Origin: Brasilonema angustatum HA4187-MV1
Lineage (GTDB): Bacteria; Cyanobacteriota; Cyanobacteriia; Cyanobacteriales; Nostocaceae
NCBI GenBank assembly: GCA_019359695.1
Contig: JAHHGV010000011.1
Span: forward strand, 116,742-180,741
Direction of reading: 5' to 3'
Length of the DNA stretch: 64,000 nt
Of the stretch, positions 7,392-16,642 are shown in pieces. The notes under the pieces are model-generated. The model was given only the letters and a program-made list of their open reading frames with translations. It was not told the DNA's origin and searched no databases. How positions within the stretch are numbered: the first letter of the stretch is position 1; each line of letters starts with the position of its first letter. The position numbers and the translations under genes are program-made.

Positions 7392-10300
7392 TCAAGCACT
7401 TGTTTGGTCAGATTGTAGCTTAATACCCAAAACTTGGGTGTACGCTCCTCTGGCTTGAGTAACGCCTATTGTACGTTCGGCTGATTCTATCATCGGGCGA
7501 CGCAAACTGACAACGATAAATTGTGCTTGTTGCGCCTGTTGCTTAATCATTTTAGCTAATCGTTCTACGTTTGCTCCATCTAAAAACATATCTACTTCGT
7601 CAAATGCATAAAATGGCGATGGACGGTAGCGTTGCAAAGCAAAAATAAAGCTCAATGCAGTCAGAGATTTTTCTCCTCCTGACATAGAAGCAAGTCGCTG
7701 TACAGGTTTGCCTTTCGGGTGTGCAACCAAGTTTAATCCACTATTGAATGGATCTTCTGGATCGTCAAGTTGTAGGTATCCGTCGCCTTCTGAAAGGGTG
7801 GCAAAAATTGATTGAAAGTTTTCATTGACAGCGTCGAAGGCTTCTTTAAATGCACGTTGACGCAAAGTGGTAAAATTCTCAATTCTTAACAGTAATTCGG
7901 TACGCTCTCCTTCTAAGGTTTGCAATTTTTGAGTGAGTTCTTCAAGGCGTTTTTGCGTGCGCTCATATTGTTCTAACGCCAGCATATTTACAGGTTCCAT
8001 TGCTTGTAGGCGTTTGGCAAGAGAACGCAATTCTTTTTGCAATTCTTCTAAATTGACTTTATCTGGTACTTCCGGCAAAGGGCTAAGTAATTCCCCTGAC
8101 ATCGTTCGCAATTGGGTTTGCAATGCAGCGAGTTCTTCTCGCCGCGTCTGCTGGGTTTCTTGCAGTTTTTGGATTTCCCATTCCAATTGTTGCTGACGCA
8201 TTGTGTGCGATCGCAATTCTTGTTCTGTTGCGTCGCGTTTTTGTTTCTCCTCTCCCAAATTTTGTTCCATTTGACTCAAAGCTGCGCGAGTCTCAGCAAT
8301 TGCAGTGCTGAGTGTTGAGTCCTGAGTCCTGAGTCCTGTACGTTGATTTTGCTGATTTATCTGCTCTTGATGGTATTCTTCAATACGCTGTTCCCCAACA
8401 GTAATTTTTTCTTGCAACCGCTGCTGCTGATTTTCCAAGTTCTTCAGGCTTTGCTCTACTTCCCTTAAGGCGGTTTCCCGTTGTTGCAATTGTTGCTCTT
8501 GAATTTTTATTTTTGCTTGGATTTGTTGCCACTCCTGGGGAGTTTGGGACTGTTCCAACTCAGTCAAAGCGTGTCGCAACTGTTGTAATTGTTGCTCTTG
8601 GTCAGGTAATTCCCGAACCAAAATTTCTAAACGGGATTGGACGGTGGTTAATTTTTCTGTGTTTTGCGAAAGCTGCGATCGCGCTGTTTCTAATTGCGTC
8701 GTAAAACTTTTGATCTCTTTGCGTAACTGTTCCAAGCGCAGTTGTTGTTCTCGCCGCGCCTGTCGTGCTTCCGTCACCTGTTGTGTGAGTTGTTTTGTTT
8801 TGGTAGAAAGAGAATGAATTGCTGAACTACAACGTTCTAAAATTCGCTCAATATCAGTTAACCGACTTTTTAAAGAAGAAACTTCCTCAGATTCCGCAAC
8901 TTCTGTCGTACCAAACCGTAACGATGAACGCTGGTTCGTACTACCACCAGTCATTGCACCACTGGTTTCCAACAATTCCCCATCTAAAGTGACAATGCGA
9001 TAAAGTTTCATATGCTGACGTGCGTCAGCGAGATTTGCAAAAACAACTGTGTTACCAAAAACGTAGTTGAACACATCTTTATAGCGGCGATCGCACTCGA
9101 TTAAGTTCACAGCATAATCCACAAACCCATTCGCATATCGCAGTGTAAAATCTTGGGTAAATTTGGAAGCCTGAATTTTATTCAGGGGTAAAAAAGTCGC
9201 TCGCCCACCACGTTTTTGTTTGAGTAGTTCAATTCCTGCAGCGGCTATGCTGTCATCTTCGACGACAATATGTCCCAAACGCGCCCCTGCAGAAGTTTCC
9301 AAAGCCAATTGATAGCGGGGTTCCACACGTCCTAACTGTACAACTAATCCACAAACTCCCGGCATTCCCGATTGGAGGATAATTTTGCTCGCTTGGGTTC
9401 CTTGAACTTCTTGCTGTGCGGCTTGTTGCGCCTCTAGTTTATCCAATTGGCGTTGTTTTTCTCGTTGTTCCTGCAGCAAGCGCTTTTGGGTTTCCTGTTG
9501 GATTTGTAGTTCTTGTTCAGTAGCTGATAGTGTTTCGGCTAAATTTTGAATCGGTTCGCCAGAAGTGTTAAATTCTGTTTCAACTTGTTGACATTCAGCT
9601 TGTCTTTCTAATTGCTGAGGTTCTAAAGTTTGAACAAGTTCGGTTTGTTCTTGAATTTGCTGCTGGAGTTGGTTATTACGTTCTGTCAGTTGTGCTTGTT
9701 CTGTGCGTTGAGGTTCAAGAGTTTGCAGTAAAGTTTCAATTTGGCGGTTCAGGGCTGTTTGTTGTTGTACCCAAGCTTCTGAGGCGGAAGCAATTTCTGC
9801 AGCAGCTTCACGGGAGTTTTCTAATTCTTGTCGCGTCTGATCTCGTTCGGTTCGTCGCGAGGTGATAAATTGCGTTTGTTGAACTTGTTGTTGTGCGAGT
9901 TGTTCTAAAGAATGATGATGCTGTTGAATTTCCTCTTGAGTTTGTTGCAGGCGCTTAACGGTTTCTTGTGCGGCTGTTTCTAATTCTTTTTGCTGACGCT
10001 GAAGCTGTTTACGTTCTGCTTCTTGAGTGGCGAGGGTAGATTGTACCGCCAAAAGTTCTTCTTCTCCCAAAGCTTTGACATGGGCGTTGAGTTGTTCAAG
10101 TTCGGCAGTTTTTTGGGTGATTTCTGAATTGAGGGTGGTGAGTTGAGTTGTGAGTTCAGTCGAAGTGCGATCGCCAATTTGAATTTGCGTGGCTAACTTT
10201 TCTTGCTGTGCTTGTTGGGAACGCCAAGATAAAACCGCTTCCCATTGTTGTTTGTCTTGAAATTCAGCGCGGAGTTTTTGGTATTTTTCGGCTTTGGCGC

Positions 10301-11063
10301 GATCTTGGGAGAGGCGATCGCGTTGTCCAGTTAACTCTGTCTCAACAATACGACAGCTGTCTTCCTTGTCTTTAACTTCATCTAAAGTTCCTTTTGCCTG
10401 ATGGATTTTGCGATCAAACGCCGCCACTCCTGCCAACTCATCAATAATTTCTCGTCTTTCGCGGGGGTTCATCGAGATAATACTGGTGACATCCCCTTGC
10501 AGGACAACGTTGTAACCTTCAGGATAAATACGTAATTCTTCGAGTTCCTCGTGTAATTCTGTGAGAGTGCAGGAGATGCCGTTAATGGAATAATTCGATG
10601 TATAAGTTCCTTGCGGAGTCACTCGCAGCCTTCTGGTGACACTCCAGTCGCTACCTGGTTTGGCACGGATTTTTTCTTTGCGATTTCTATCATCCTCGCT
10701 TTCTTCTTCGGCTGACTCTGATTTCTCTACTTCCTCATCTTCAACGATAGAGACGACAGGGGAGATTTCCTCAAATTCATCATCCAGTTCATGGTCTGAT
10801 AAATCAAACGTTACCGTGACGGAAGCTTCCACAGCGGAACGAGATTTCGTGGTTTGAGTCGTGTTGACTAAATCAGGAAGGCGATCGGCACGCATTCCCT
10901 TGGAACTCGCAAGTCCCAGGCAAAACAGCAGCGAGTCTAGAATATTGGATTTCCCAGAACCATTCGGTCCAGAAATGACAGTAAACTCCGACAGTAAGGG
11001 GACAGACGTTGTACCGCCGAAGGATTTGAAGTTAGTGAGTTGTACGCGCTTTATATGAACCAT
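7392..11063 (-). CDS. smc: Chromosome partition protein SMC
   Basis: The 1223-residue protein has the full SMC plan. The Walker A motif GPNGSGKSN is at residues 32-40. Two long Gln/Glu-rich coiled-coil arms flank a hinge at about 560-690 (GVCGLVVQLGRVEPRYQLALE start). The ABC signature LASMSGGEKSLTA is near 1127 and the Walker B motif FYAFDEVD near 1154. SMC dimers with ScpA/ScpB compact and segregate the chromosome; no scp gene is nearby. An acidic insertion near residues 100-130 (repeated EDEE/SEDD) and a GAGTCCT triplication in the C-terminal arm coding DNA (8316-8338) are local oddities. Confidence 0.95.
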   Translation of the reverse strand: MVHIKRVQLTNFKSFGGTTSVPLLSEFTVISGPNGSGKSNILDSLLFCLGLASSKGMRADRLPDLVNTTQTTKSRSAVEASVTVTFDLSDHELDDEFEEISPVVSIVEDEEVEKSESAEEESEDDRNRKEKIRAKPGSDWSVTRRLRVTPQGTYTSNYSINGISCTLTELHEELEELRIYPEGYNVVLQGDVTSIISMNPRERREIIDELAGVAAFDRKIHQAKGTLDEVKDKEDSCRIVETELTGQRDRLSQDRAKAEKYQKLRAEFQDKQQWEAVLSWRSQQAQQEKLATQIQIGDRTSTELTTQLTTLNSEITQKTAELEQLNAHVKALGEEELLAVQSTLATQEAERKQLQRQQKELETAAQETVKRLQQTQEEIQQHHHSLEQLAQQQVQQTQFITSRRTERDQTRQELENSREAAAEIASASEAWVQQQTALNRQIETLLQTLEPQRTEQAQLTERNNQLQQQIQEQTELVQTLEPQQLERQAECQQVETEFNTSGEPIQNLAETLSATEQELQIQQETQKRLLQEQREKQRQLDKLEAQQAAQQEVQGTQASKIILQSGMPGVCGLVVQLGRVEPRYQLALETSAGARLGHIVVEDDSIAAAGIELLKQKRGGRATFLPLNKIQASKFTQDFTLRYANGFVDYAVNLIECDRRYKDVFNYVFGNTVVFANLADARQHMKLYRIVTLDGELLETSGAMTGGSTNQRSSLRFGTTEVAESEEVSSLKSRLTDIERILERCSSAIHSLSTKTKQLTQQVTEARQARREQQLRLEQLRKEIKSFTTQLETARSQLSQNTEKLTTVQSRLEILVRELPDQEQQLQQLRHALTELEQSQTPQEWQQIQAKIKIQEQQLQQRETALREVEQSLKNLENQQQRLQEKITVGEQRIEEYHQEQINQQNQRTGLRTQDSTLSTAIAETRAALSQMEQNLGEEKQKRDATEQELRSHTMRQQQLEWEIQKLQETQQTRREELAALQTQLRTMSGELLSPLPEVPDKVNLEELQKELRSLAKRLQAMEPVNMLALEQYERTQKRLEELTQKLQTLEGERTELLLRIENFTTLRQRAFKEAFDAVNENFQSIFATLSEGDGYLQLDDPEDPFNSGLNLVAHPKGKPVQRLASMSGGEKSLTALSFIFALQRYRPSPFYAFDEVDMFLDGANVERLAKMIKQQAQQAQFIVVSLRRPMIESAERTIGVTQARGAYTQVLGIKLQSDQTSA

Positions 11064-11154
11064 CGCGCTGTTTTACCGGGCTTGTGCAGTTCAAGTGTAT
11101 CAACAAACCTCTCAAAAGATTAGCGTGAAAATTATCAACCGCCCTTCGGGTTCG

Positions 11155-11196
11155 CCAGTCCCCCGTCTTGGCGGCTTCCGTCACGATGGGGGCTGG
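11155..11196. repeat. Small palindromic intergenic repeat upstream of smc
   Basis: A near-perfect 9-10 bp inverted repeat (11155-11164 with 11188-11196) around a C/G-rich core contrasts with the AT-rich surroundings. It is the type of small dispersed palindrome common between genes in filamentous cyanobacteria. It lies in the gap between smc and the broken antitoxin gene. Confidence 0.5.
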
Positions 11197-11333
11197 ACTC
11201 ACCAAGACGCCTTAGCGTAACGAGGGTTTATCCTGCAAACTGATGGACGCTATCGCTTCATTCACGACTTGCCACGGGGACATTTTGCAAAGATATAAGA
11301 TTGTGTTACGGGTAGAAAATAATAAGGTGAGTT

Positions 11334-11802
11334 ATGCAACTAGAAGATTACTTTAACTTTCAACGCCCCGATGATATCCGGGTAAAAGGTACAAGGGTAG
11401 GAATTGAAACTATCCTTTATGATTTCATCCATCGGTGTCGGACTCCAGAGGAAATTGTCCAAAGTTATCCATCAGTTACTCTAGAGCAGGTTTATGCGAC
11501 AATTCTTTACTAAGTAAGTCGGTGTAATAAAACCAAACTGTGTGAATAAAAGTAAATAAGGCTCAAACTCTTTCTCTCCCTGCTCCCTGCTTTATTCCAA
11601 GAAGAATTATTTACGCCGACCTACTTACCTGCATAATAAAGAAGCGGTAAGCGCTTATATAGCTGATTGGTTAGAGTGGAGTCATAGGGCGCGGGAAGAA
11701 CAGCGACGTAATCCTCCGCCAGTTGTCGTCAAACTGATGAAGTTAAAAGCCGAAAGGGAAGCAATGAAAAAAACACATGACTCTCAAATATCTGCTGGAT
11801 GA
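11334..11802 (+). pseudogene. DUF433 antitoxin gene split by a MITE
   Basis: An ATG at 11334 with AAGGTGAG upstream opens a DUF433 (VapB-type) frame: DDIRVKGTRVGIETILYDFI, then TPEEIVQSYPSVTLEQVYATILY. It stops at TAA 11511 exactly where a 113-bp element begins. After the element the frame resumes (YLHNKEAVSAYIADWLEWSH) and runs to a TGA at 11800-11802. Removing the element and one TA copy restores TAC-TAC-CTG-CAT, giving the family-typical ILYYLHNKEA. The full protein would have been the antitoxin of the toxin fragment that overlaps its 3' end. Confidence 0.85.
11513..11625. mobile_element. 113-bp MITE, IS630/Tc1-type, TA target duplication
   Basis: The element has 15-bp imperfect terminal inverted repeats (AGTAAGTCGGTGTAA at the left end; the right-end complement reads AGTAGGTCGGCGTAA). 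It is flanked by TA on both sides (11511-11512 and 11626-11627), and the interrupted reading frame is restored by removing it. It has no coding capacity. TA targeting is the hallmark of IS630/Tc1-mariner transposases. The Nezha MITE of Anabaena/Nostoc, as I recall, has the same habits; identity was not checked. Confidence 0.85.
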
Positions 11803-11851
11803 AAATATTGCTCCTTATTGTTCACCAACCGCTATCTTAGTTTCAATATAA
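11777..11851 (+). pseudogene. Truncated DUF5615-type toxin gene
   Basis: An ATG at 11777, overlapping the end of the DUF433 frame as in intact modules, encodes MTLKYLLDENIAP, the N-terminal strand and acidic motif of PIN-like DUF5615 toxins. The frame ends after 24 codons. The rest of the roughly 110-residue toxin is missing and the next gene starts 7 nt later, so the 3' part was deleted or replaced. Confidence 0.6.
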
Positions 11852-11858
11852 TAAACTT

Positions 11859-12509
11859 ATGCTGATAAATCTAAATGCAAACGATATAAGATTCAAAGAC
11901 GTTCAACAGCTTTTAAAATTTGAAGAACAGTATAATGACTCATTTACATCCTTACTATTCTTAGAAAAGCTTACAGAATTTGAACAACAAGAATTACAGA
12001 CAATTCGCAACATTTTTCGCGAATACTACTCAGAGGGGAAAATCTCCGAAGGACAAATAAAATTTCTTTTCCTTGCTCCATTGATCAAGTTAGCTGGCTT
12101 TTATCATCCCAGCATTAAGATAACTTTAGAAGAAAATATTGCTGACATCTCCGTTGAAGATGAAGACACAATCATCAAAGGACGGATGGATATTTTGGCT
12201 GTTAATAAGACGCAAGGAAGAACAGTTTCGACACCTTTTTGGATATTAGTAATCGAATCTAAAAATAGTAGTTTGAATGCTACAGAGGGATTGCCACAAT
12301 TGTTCACTTATGCCTACACAAGTTTAGAGCATCAAACGTCCGTTTGGGGATTGACTACCAACGGTATGGATTATCAGTTTGTCTATATCCAGCAAGGTAA
12401 TCCATCGACTTATCAAGTAATGCCAAAATTAGATATAACTCGTCTTGAATCATCAAGTGAATTGGTGCAAGTGCTGAAAGCAATTGGTTTACAGTATAAC
12501 GCCCAGTAG
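11859..12509 (+). CDS. Stand-alone PD-(D/E)XK nuclease-like protein (HsdR N-terminal type)
   Basis: The 216-residue protein has helical N-terminal sequence and then a restriction-endonuclease-like core: KGRMDILAV, later FWILVIESKNSS (the D...ExK pattern), then TEGLPQLFTYAYTS and a WGLTTNG strand. This is the layout of the N-terminal nuclease domain of type I HsdR-like proteins, here without a helicase, methylase or specificity partner. Such orphan proteins are common in cyanobacteria and their target is unknown. It lies immediately after the decayed toxin-antitoxin locus and ends 23 nt from the convergent kinase gene. Confidence 0.65.
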   Translation: MLINLNANDIRFKDVQQLLKFEEQYNDSFTSLLFLEKLTEFEQQELQTIRNIFREYYSEGKISEGQIKFLFLAPLIKLAGFYHPSIKITLEENIADISVEDEDTIIKGRMDILAVNKTQGRTVSTPFWILVIESKNSSLNATEGLPQLFTYAYTSLEHQTSVWGLTTNGMDYQFVYIQQGNPSTYQVMPKLDITRLESSSELVQVLKAIGLQYNAQ

Positions 12510-12532
12510 TGCTTCAAATAGCATCGTCAACA

Positions 12533-13624
12533 TCATGCCAAAGGCAGCGAAAATCGAAACATAGTTCCCTTATTTAGCTCACTTTCTACTAAAATTTCGC
12601 CTCCCTGCAGCTTAACAAGACGATGGCAGATAGCTAAACCCATTCCAGAACCACCAGGGTTACGCTCCCGAGAGCGCTCAGAGCGCCAAAATCGGTTAAA
12701 AACAAAGGGTAAATCCTCTGCTTTCATACCATGACCTGTGTCAATCACCGCAATCCATAATTTCGCAGGTTCGCTCCAAACTCGCACAGTGATAGAACCA
12801 TTGACAGTGTAGCGTACTGCATTGCCAAGTAGGTTGACCAGAATCTGCTCAACTCGCTCAGGATCAGCACACACCAAGGGAGGATTGGGTGGGCACTCCA
12901 AAAGCAACACAGGACCTTCTTCTAGTAGTTGATCACTAAAGCGTTTAATAAGGGAGAGCAGAAGTAGATGTAGATCAACCCGTTGAATCTTGATGGGTAA
13001 ATATCCCCCCTCTGCCTTGGAAAGTTCTTGTGTATCATTTACCAACCGACCTAATCGAGCTGTCTCTGCCACTAATCGCTCAAACAGTTCTGCTTTTGCT
13101 TCAATCGCCCCATCTGCTAAACCCTCCAGATAACCCTCCAAGATTGTCAACGGTGTACGTAGTTCATGAGTTAAATCTTCCATGAGTTCTCGACGGCGCT
13201 GTTCTACCCCTTCAAGGTTTAATGCCATTCGGTTAAAATTTATAGCAAGGCGGTTCAACTCTGGAATTTCACTCTTAGGTACACGCGCGCTCAAGTTCCC
13301 CTCAGCAAACTTTTGAGTAATTTTCTCCATCTGAATTAGAGGTTGTACGATCCGCTTAGCAAACAAGTAACTCAAACTACCTGCTACGGTTGCACCGAGA
13401 AGCATTGACCACCAAACTCCTTGCTTCCAGACTACCTGACACTTGTCAATCAAGTCATTGGCAGTTGTACCCACATTAAACTGTCGTCCTTCTAAAAGCG
13501 TTAAGTCCAACCCAAACAGTTGGTGCGAAAAGAACCAGTCCACAATGAGTGGGGTACTTAATCCAACTAGCATCACAATAATGTTGCACAACAGTAATCG
13601 CGATAGAAGGCTAAGCTTACTCAC
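12533..13624 (-). CDS. HAMP-HisKA membrane sensor histidine kinase
   Basis: The GTG-started 363-residue protein has two membrane segments (about 9-30 and 72-90) around a short extracytoplasmic loop of roughly 40 residues. A HAMP linker, the HisKA motif HELRTP (His153) and a complete HATPase_c domain follow: N-box QILVNLLGNAVRY, G1 DTGHGM, F-box FNRFWRSERSRERN, G2 GGSGMGLAI. The layout is that of BaeS/CusS-type envelope sensors. It is 8 nt downstream of its response regulator gene on the same strand, so the pair is one operon. The small sensing loop suggests it senses the membrane or a partner protein. Confidence 0.9.
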   Translation of the reverse strand: MSKLSLLSRLLLCNIIVMLVGLSTPLIVDWFFSHQLFGLDLTLLEGRQFNVGTTANDLIDKCQVVWKQGVWWSMLLGATVAGSLSYLFAKRIVQPLIQMEKITQKFAEGNLSARVPKSEIPELNRLAINFNRMALNLEGVEQRRRELMEDLTHELRTPLTILEGYLEGLADGAIEAKAELFERLVAETARLGRLVNDTQELSKAEGGYLPIKIQRVDLHLLLLSLIKRFSDQLLEEGPVLLLECPPNPPLVCADPERVEQILVNLLGNAVRYTVNGSITVRVWSEPAKLWIAVIDTGHGMKAEDLPFVFNRFWRSERSRERNPGGSGMGLAICHRLVKLQGGEILVESELNKGTMFRFSLPLA

Positions 13625-13632
13625 AATTCGTC

Positions 13633-14340
13633 CTAAATAACTTGGTCGTCAAACTTATAACCCACTCCAACCACAGTTTTGATAAAAGTTGGATTAGCTG
13701 GATCGGGTTCAATCTTCTTTCGTAAACGTACTATGTGAGTATCAACAACCCGCTCATCGCCGTAAAAGTCACTACCCCAAAGTTTCTTAATCAGTTGAGT
13801 TCGATGCCAAACCCGACCAGGATCACTCATAAATGTTGCTACTAGTTCAAACTCCAAAGCCGTTAGGTCTAAAGGAGTCAATTCGTTTGTACTCAGAACT
13901 CGGTTGGCTGAGTGTTGCTTGATATCAATAACAAAGTGTTGCGTACGATAAGTGTGATATTGCTTGCTATCACCTTGCATTCGTCGTAGGAGTGCACGCA
14001 CACGAGCTACCAGTTCCTTTAGACTGAAGGGCTTGACTACGTAGTCATCTGCTCCAGTCGATAAACCGATGATCCGATCATTTTCCTCACCCTTAGCCGT
14101 CAACATCAAGATGTAAGGATCACTATAGCTTGCTTGCTGTCGAATGCGAGCACAAACTTCCAGTCCGTCTAAACCGGGAATCTTTAGATCTAGGATTATT
14201 AACTCAGGCGAATACTCTTGAAACTCTTGAAGCGCACTTAATCCATCAGCGCAGTGGCGACAATAAAATCCTTCTCTTTCCAAATACAGTTGAATTAACT
14301 GAGCAATTTCAACTTCATCTTCAACAATCAAAATCCCCAT
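13633..14340 (-). CDS. OmpR/PhoB-family response regulator
   Basis: The 235-residue protein has a receiver domain (acidic pocket VEDE at 6-9; phospho-acceptor Asp51 in IILDLKIPGLDG; the conserved Lys in VVKPFSLKEL) and a C-terminal winged-helix DNA-binding domain (ELVATFMSDPGRVWHR, then DERVVDTHIVRLRKKI). It is first in a two-gene operon with the HAMP kinase. Targets are unknown. The divergent GMC oxidoreductase gene is a candidate because their upstream regions face each other. Confidence 0.92.
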   Translation of the reverse strand: MGILIVEDEVEIAQLIQLYLEREGFYCRHCADGLSALQEFQEYSPELIILDLKIPGLDGLEVCARIRQQASYSDPYILMLTAKGEENDRIIGLSTGADDYVVKPFSLKELVARVRALLRRMQGDSKQYHTYRTQHFVIDIKQHSANRVLSTNELTPLDLTALEFELVATFMSDPGRVWHRTQLIKKLWGSDFYGDERVVDTHIVRLRKKIEPDPANPTFIKTVVGVGYKFDDQVI

Positions 14341-14629
14341 TAGCTTGATAAAGAGCTTTTTTACTAAGCATTATTTTACCAAGCATTAATAGTAAAGCAC
14401 TTTATCTGACCAATCATCTAAGGACGAAGTTTTAAGCTAGCTTTAACTAGCAAAAGCGCGCATATTCAACAGTCTTGTCACAGAACTTTACACCTTTTTC
14501 ACAAAGCATGGCATATCTTTTAACAAATCTTCGGCAAAATGTCACATTTTCGTCACATGATTGACATATGCTCGCTACGTTTTTGCTACAAAGTGTAAAT
14601 TCACAGAGAAACAAATTGATTGAATAATC

Positions 14630-14774
14630 TATAGCAGTCCTATTTCATTTGTGTGAAAGTGCCTGCGCTCTGCGCTTAAAAACAAACTACATTTGTACAT
14701 TATTCTTAAGCGTTAAGCGTTAAGCGTTCCCTACCTCAACGAGTAATTTCACAACTCCTGCACGGATTGCTATA
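14630..14774. mobile_element. 145-bp MITE-like element with CTTAACG-type heptamer tract (copy A)
   Basis: The element is bounded by 11-bp inverted ends differing at one base (14630-14640 and 14764-14774), with a second imperfect inverted stretch TTTCA...TGAAA inside. Its middle contains three tandem TTAAGCG-type heptamers (about 14706-14728). The same sequence recurs inverted at 35703-35821, and a partial relative lies at about 6175-6230. It fills most of the gap between the response regulator and the GMC gene (14341-14876). Confidence 0.65.
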
Positions 14775-14876
14775 TATAAGAATCTTGTCGTTCTCTTTAA
14801 AGTTGTATACGTATACTTTGTGGTATATGTTTAAAAATTCGCTAACCATTGTACCTTTTCGGACATCTACCTTCAT

Positions 14877-16586
14877 ATGTTCAAAGACGCTCGTTTAATC
14901 TCTGCAGACCAAGTTGTTGAAACTGAAGTTTGTATTGTTGGTGCAGGCGCAGCTGGAATCACGCTAGCCCGTGAATTTATTGGACATAAAACAAAAGTTT
15001 GCCTTGTGGAGAGTGGCGGACTTGAGTTTGATCCACAAACTCAAGCGCTTTCTGAAGCATCAACTGTTGGAGATCCCTTTTTGCCACTCAAAGACATCCG
15101 ACATCGAATGTTCGGAGGCAACTCAAATCTTTGGGCGATTAAGATTGGTAAAGGGCAAAAGGGTGTGCGGTATGCCCCTTTGGACGAAATTGATTTTGAG
15201 AAGCGAGACGGGCTACCTTACAGCGGTTGGCCAATTGAGCGATCGCACTTGGAACCGTATTACAAACGTGCCCAGTCAGTTTGTCAAGCAGGTCCATTTG
15301 CTTATGATCCTGACACATGGGAAAATGAACAAGCGAAGCGCTTACCCCTAAATGAGCAGCAAATACTTACTGCTGTGTTCCACTTTGGACGTGGCAATGT
15401 ATTCAGCCAGGAGTATCGCGACGAACTTATTAAAGCTGATAACATTACTGTTTTGCTCAACCTGAATGCAGTTGAGATTGAAACCAATGAGTCTGTCAGA
15501 ACGGCAACTCGTTTGCGGGTTGCTTCTTTGCAAGGGAATCAGTTTTGGATCGCTGCCAAGGTGTTTATACTCGCCCAAGGTGGACTAGAAAATCCGCGTA
15601 CGCTGTTGATGTCCAATCGTCAGCAAACGGCTGGCTTGGGTAACCAACACGATGTAGTCGGCAGATATTTTATGGATCATCCCTTAGTCCAAGGTGGCGA
15701 TTTTATCCCTGCTGACGCTAACTTATTTAACAAAATGCCTCTGTACGATCTACGTCGTGTGAACGATGTTCCAGTGTTGGGCTATTTCAAACTCTCGCAA
15801 GAGCTTATGCGGCGTGAGCAATTAGTCAATATTAGCACTGTTCTGTTTCCACGACCTAGTAAGCGACAACTCAAGGCAATTGAGTCATTCAAAGCTGTAG
15901 CCGAACCGCTTGTTCATCGCAAATTTTCACAGCTGCTTTCCGCCAAAGAGTTTGTCAATATCATCGGTGGTATCGATTACGTGATGCTTGCCAGTTACTT
16001 GGCTGCTACTAAACATCAGTCCTTGCTGCATGGATTCCACAGAGGCGGATGGTCAGAATTGCCAAACAACCAAAAAAGGTTTAAGGTTTTCGAGGTGATT
16101 CATCAAGTGGAACAATTGCCCAATCCTGCTAATCGAGTTGTGTTGAGCAAAGAACGAGATCCACTCGGCTGTCAAAAGTTAGAACTTCACTGGCGGTGGG
16201 ATACTGACAATGCCCTTAACATTCAGCGTTCTCAAGAAATCGTAGCTCAAGAATTTGCGAGTTCTGGGTTAGGTGAATATAGAATCGAATACAAAGAAGG
16301 TCTTCCCAAACTTGGTATACCTTCTGGTACTGCCCATCATATGGGCACAACCCGAATGCATATTGACCCGAAACAGGGAGTTGTTGATGAAAATTGCCAA
16401 GTTCATGGTATTTCTAACTTATTCATAGCAGGTAGCTCCGTTTTCCCTACAGGAGGATATGCTAACCCTACCTTGACAATTGTTGCACTTTCTATTCGCT
16501 TGGCAGATTGGATTAAGAAGTCAACAGAATTAGTCGGGACTACTAATTTAGGAAGTGGTCTTCGCACAATGGAAAAGTCAAAATAG
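14877..16586 (+). CDS. GMC-family FAD-dependent oxidoreductase
   Basis: The 569-residue protein begins with the FAD-binding beta-alpha-beta motif VGAGAAGITLAREF (Gly22 to about Gly27) and an acidic strand end LVESGG. The middle contains FGGNSNLWAIKI, resembling the GMC signature region. The C-terminal domain has GTAHHMGTTRM (the His that is part of the active site) and NLFIAGSSVFPTGGYANPTLT. GMC enzymes oxidise alcohols, sugars or similar substrates. No signal peptide is visible. The substrate cannot be told from sequence. It is divergent from the two-component operon and followed 56 nt later by putA. Confidence 0.9.
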   Translation: MFKDARLISADQVVETEVCIVGAGAAGITLAREFIGHKTKVCLVESGGLEFDPQTQALSEASTVGDPFLPLKDIRHRMFGGNSNLWAIKIGKGQKGVRYAPLDEIDFEKRDGLPYSGWPIERSHLEPYYKRAQSVCQAGPFAYDPDTWENEQAKRLPLNEQQILTAVFHFGRGNVFSQEYRDELIKADNITVLLNLNAVEIETNESVRTATRLRVASLQGNQFWIAAKVFILAQGGLENPRTLLMSNRQQTAGLGNQHDVVGRYFMDHPLVQGGDFIPADANLFNKMPLYDLRRVNDVPVLGYFKLSQELMRREQLVNISTVLFPRPSKRQLKAIESFKAVAEPLVHRKFSQLLSAKEFVNIIGGIDYVMLASYLAATKHQSLLHGFHRGGWSELPNNQKRFKVFEVIHQVEQLPNPANRVVLSKERDPLGCQKLELHWRWDTDNALNIQRSQEIVAQEFASSGLGEYRIEYKEGLPKLGIPSGTAHHMGTTRMHIDPKQGVVDENCQVHGISNLFIAGSSVFPTGGYANPTLTIVALSIRLADWIKKSTELVGTTNLGSGLRTMEKSK

Positions 16587-16642
16587 AAGATAGGGGCTGT
16601 ATACAATTAAGCCTTGTCTTTCAAATACGGAGTTTGTTATCA

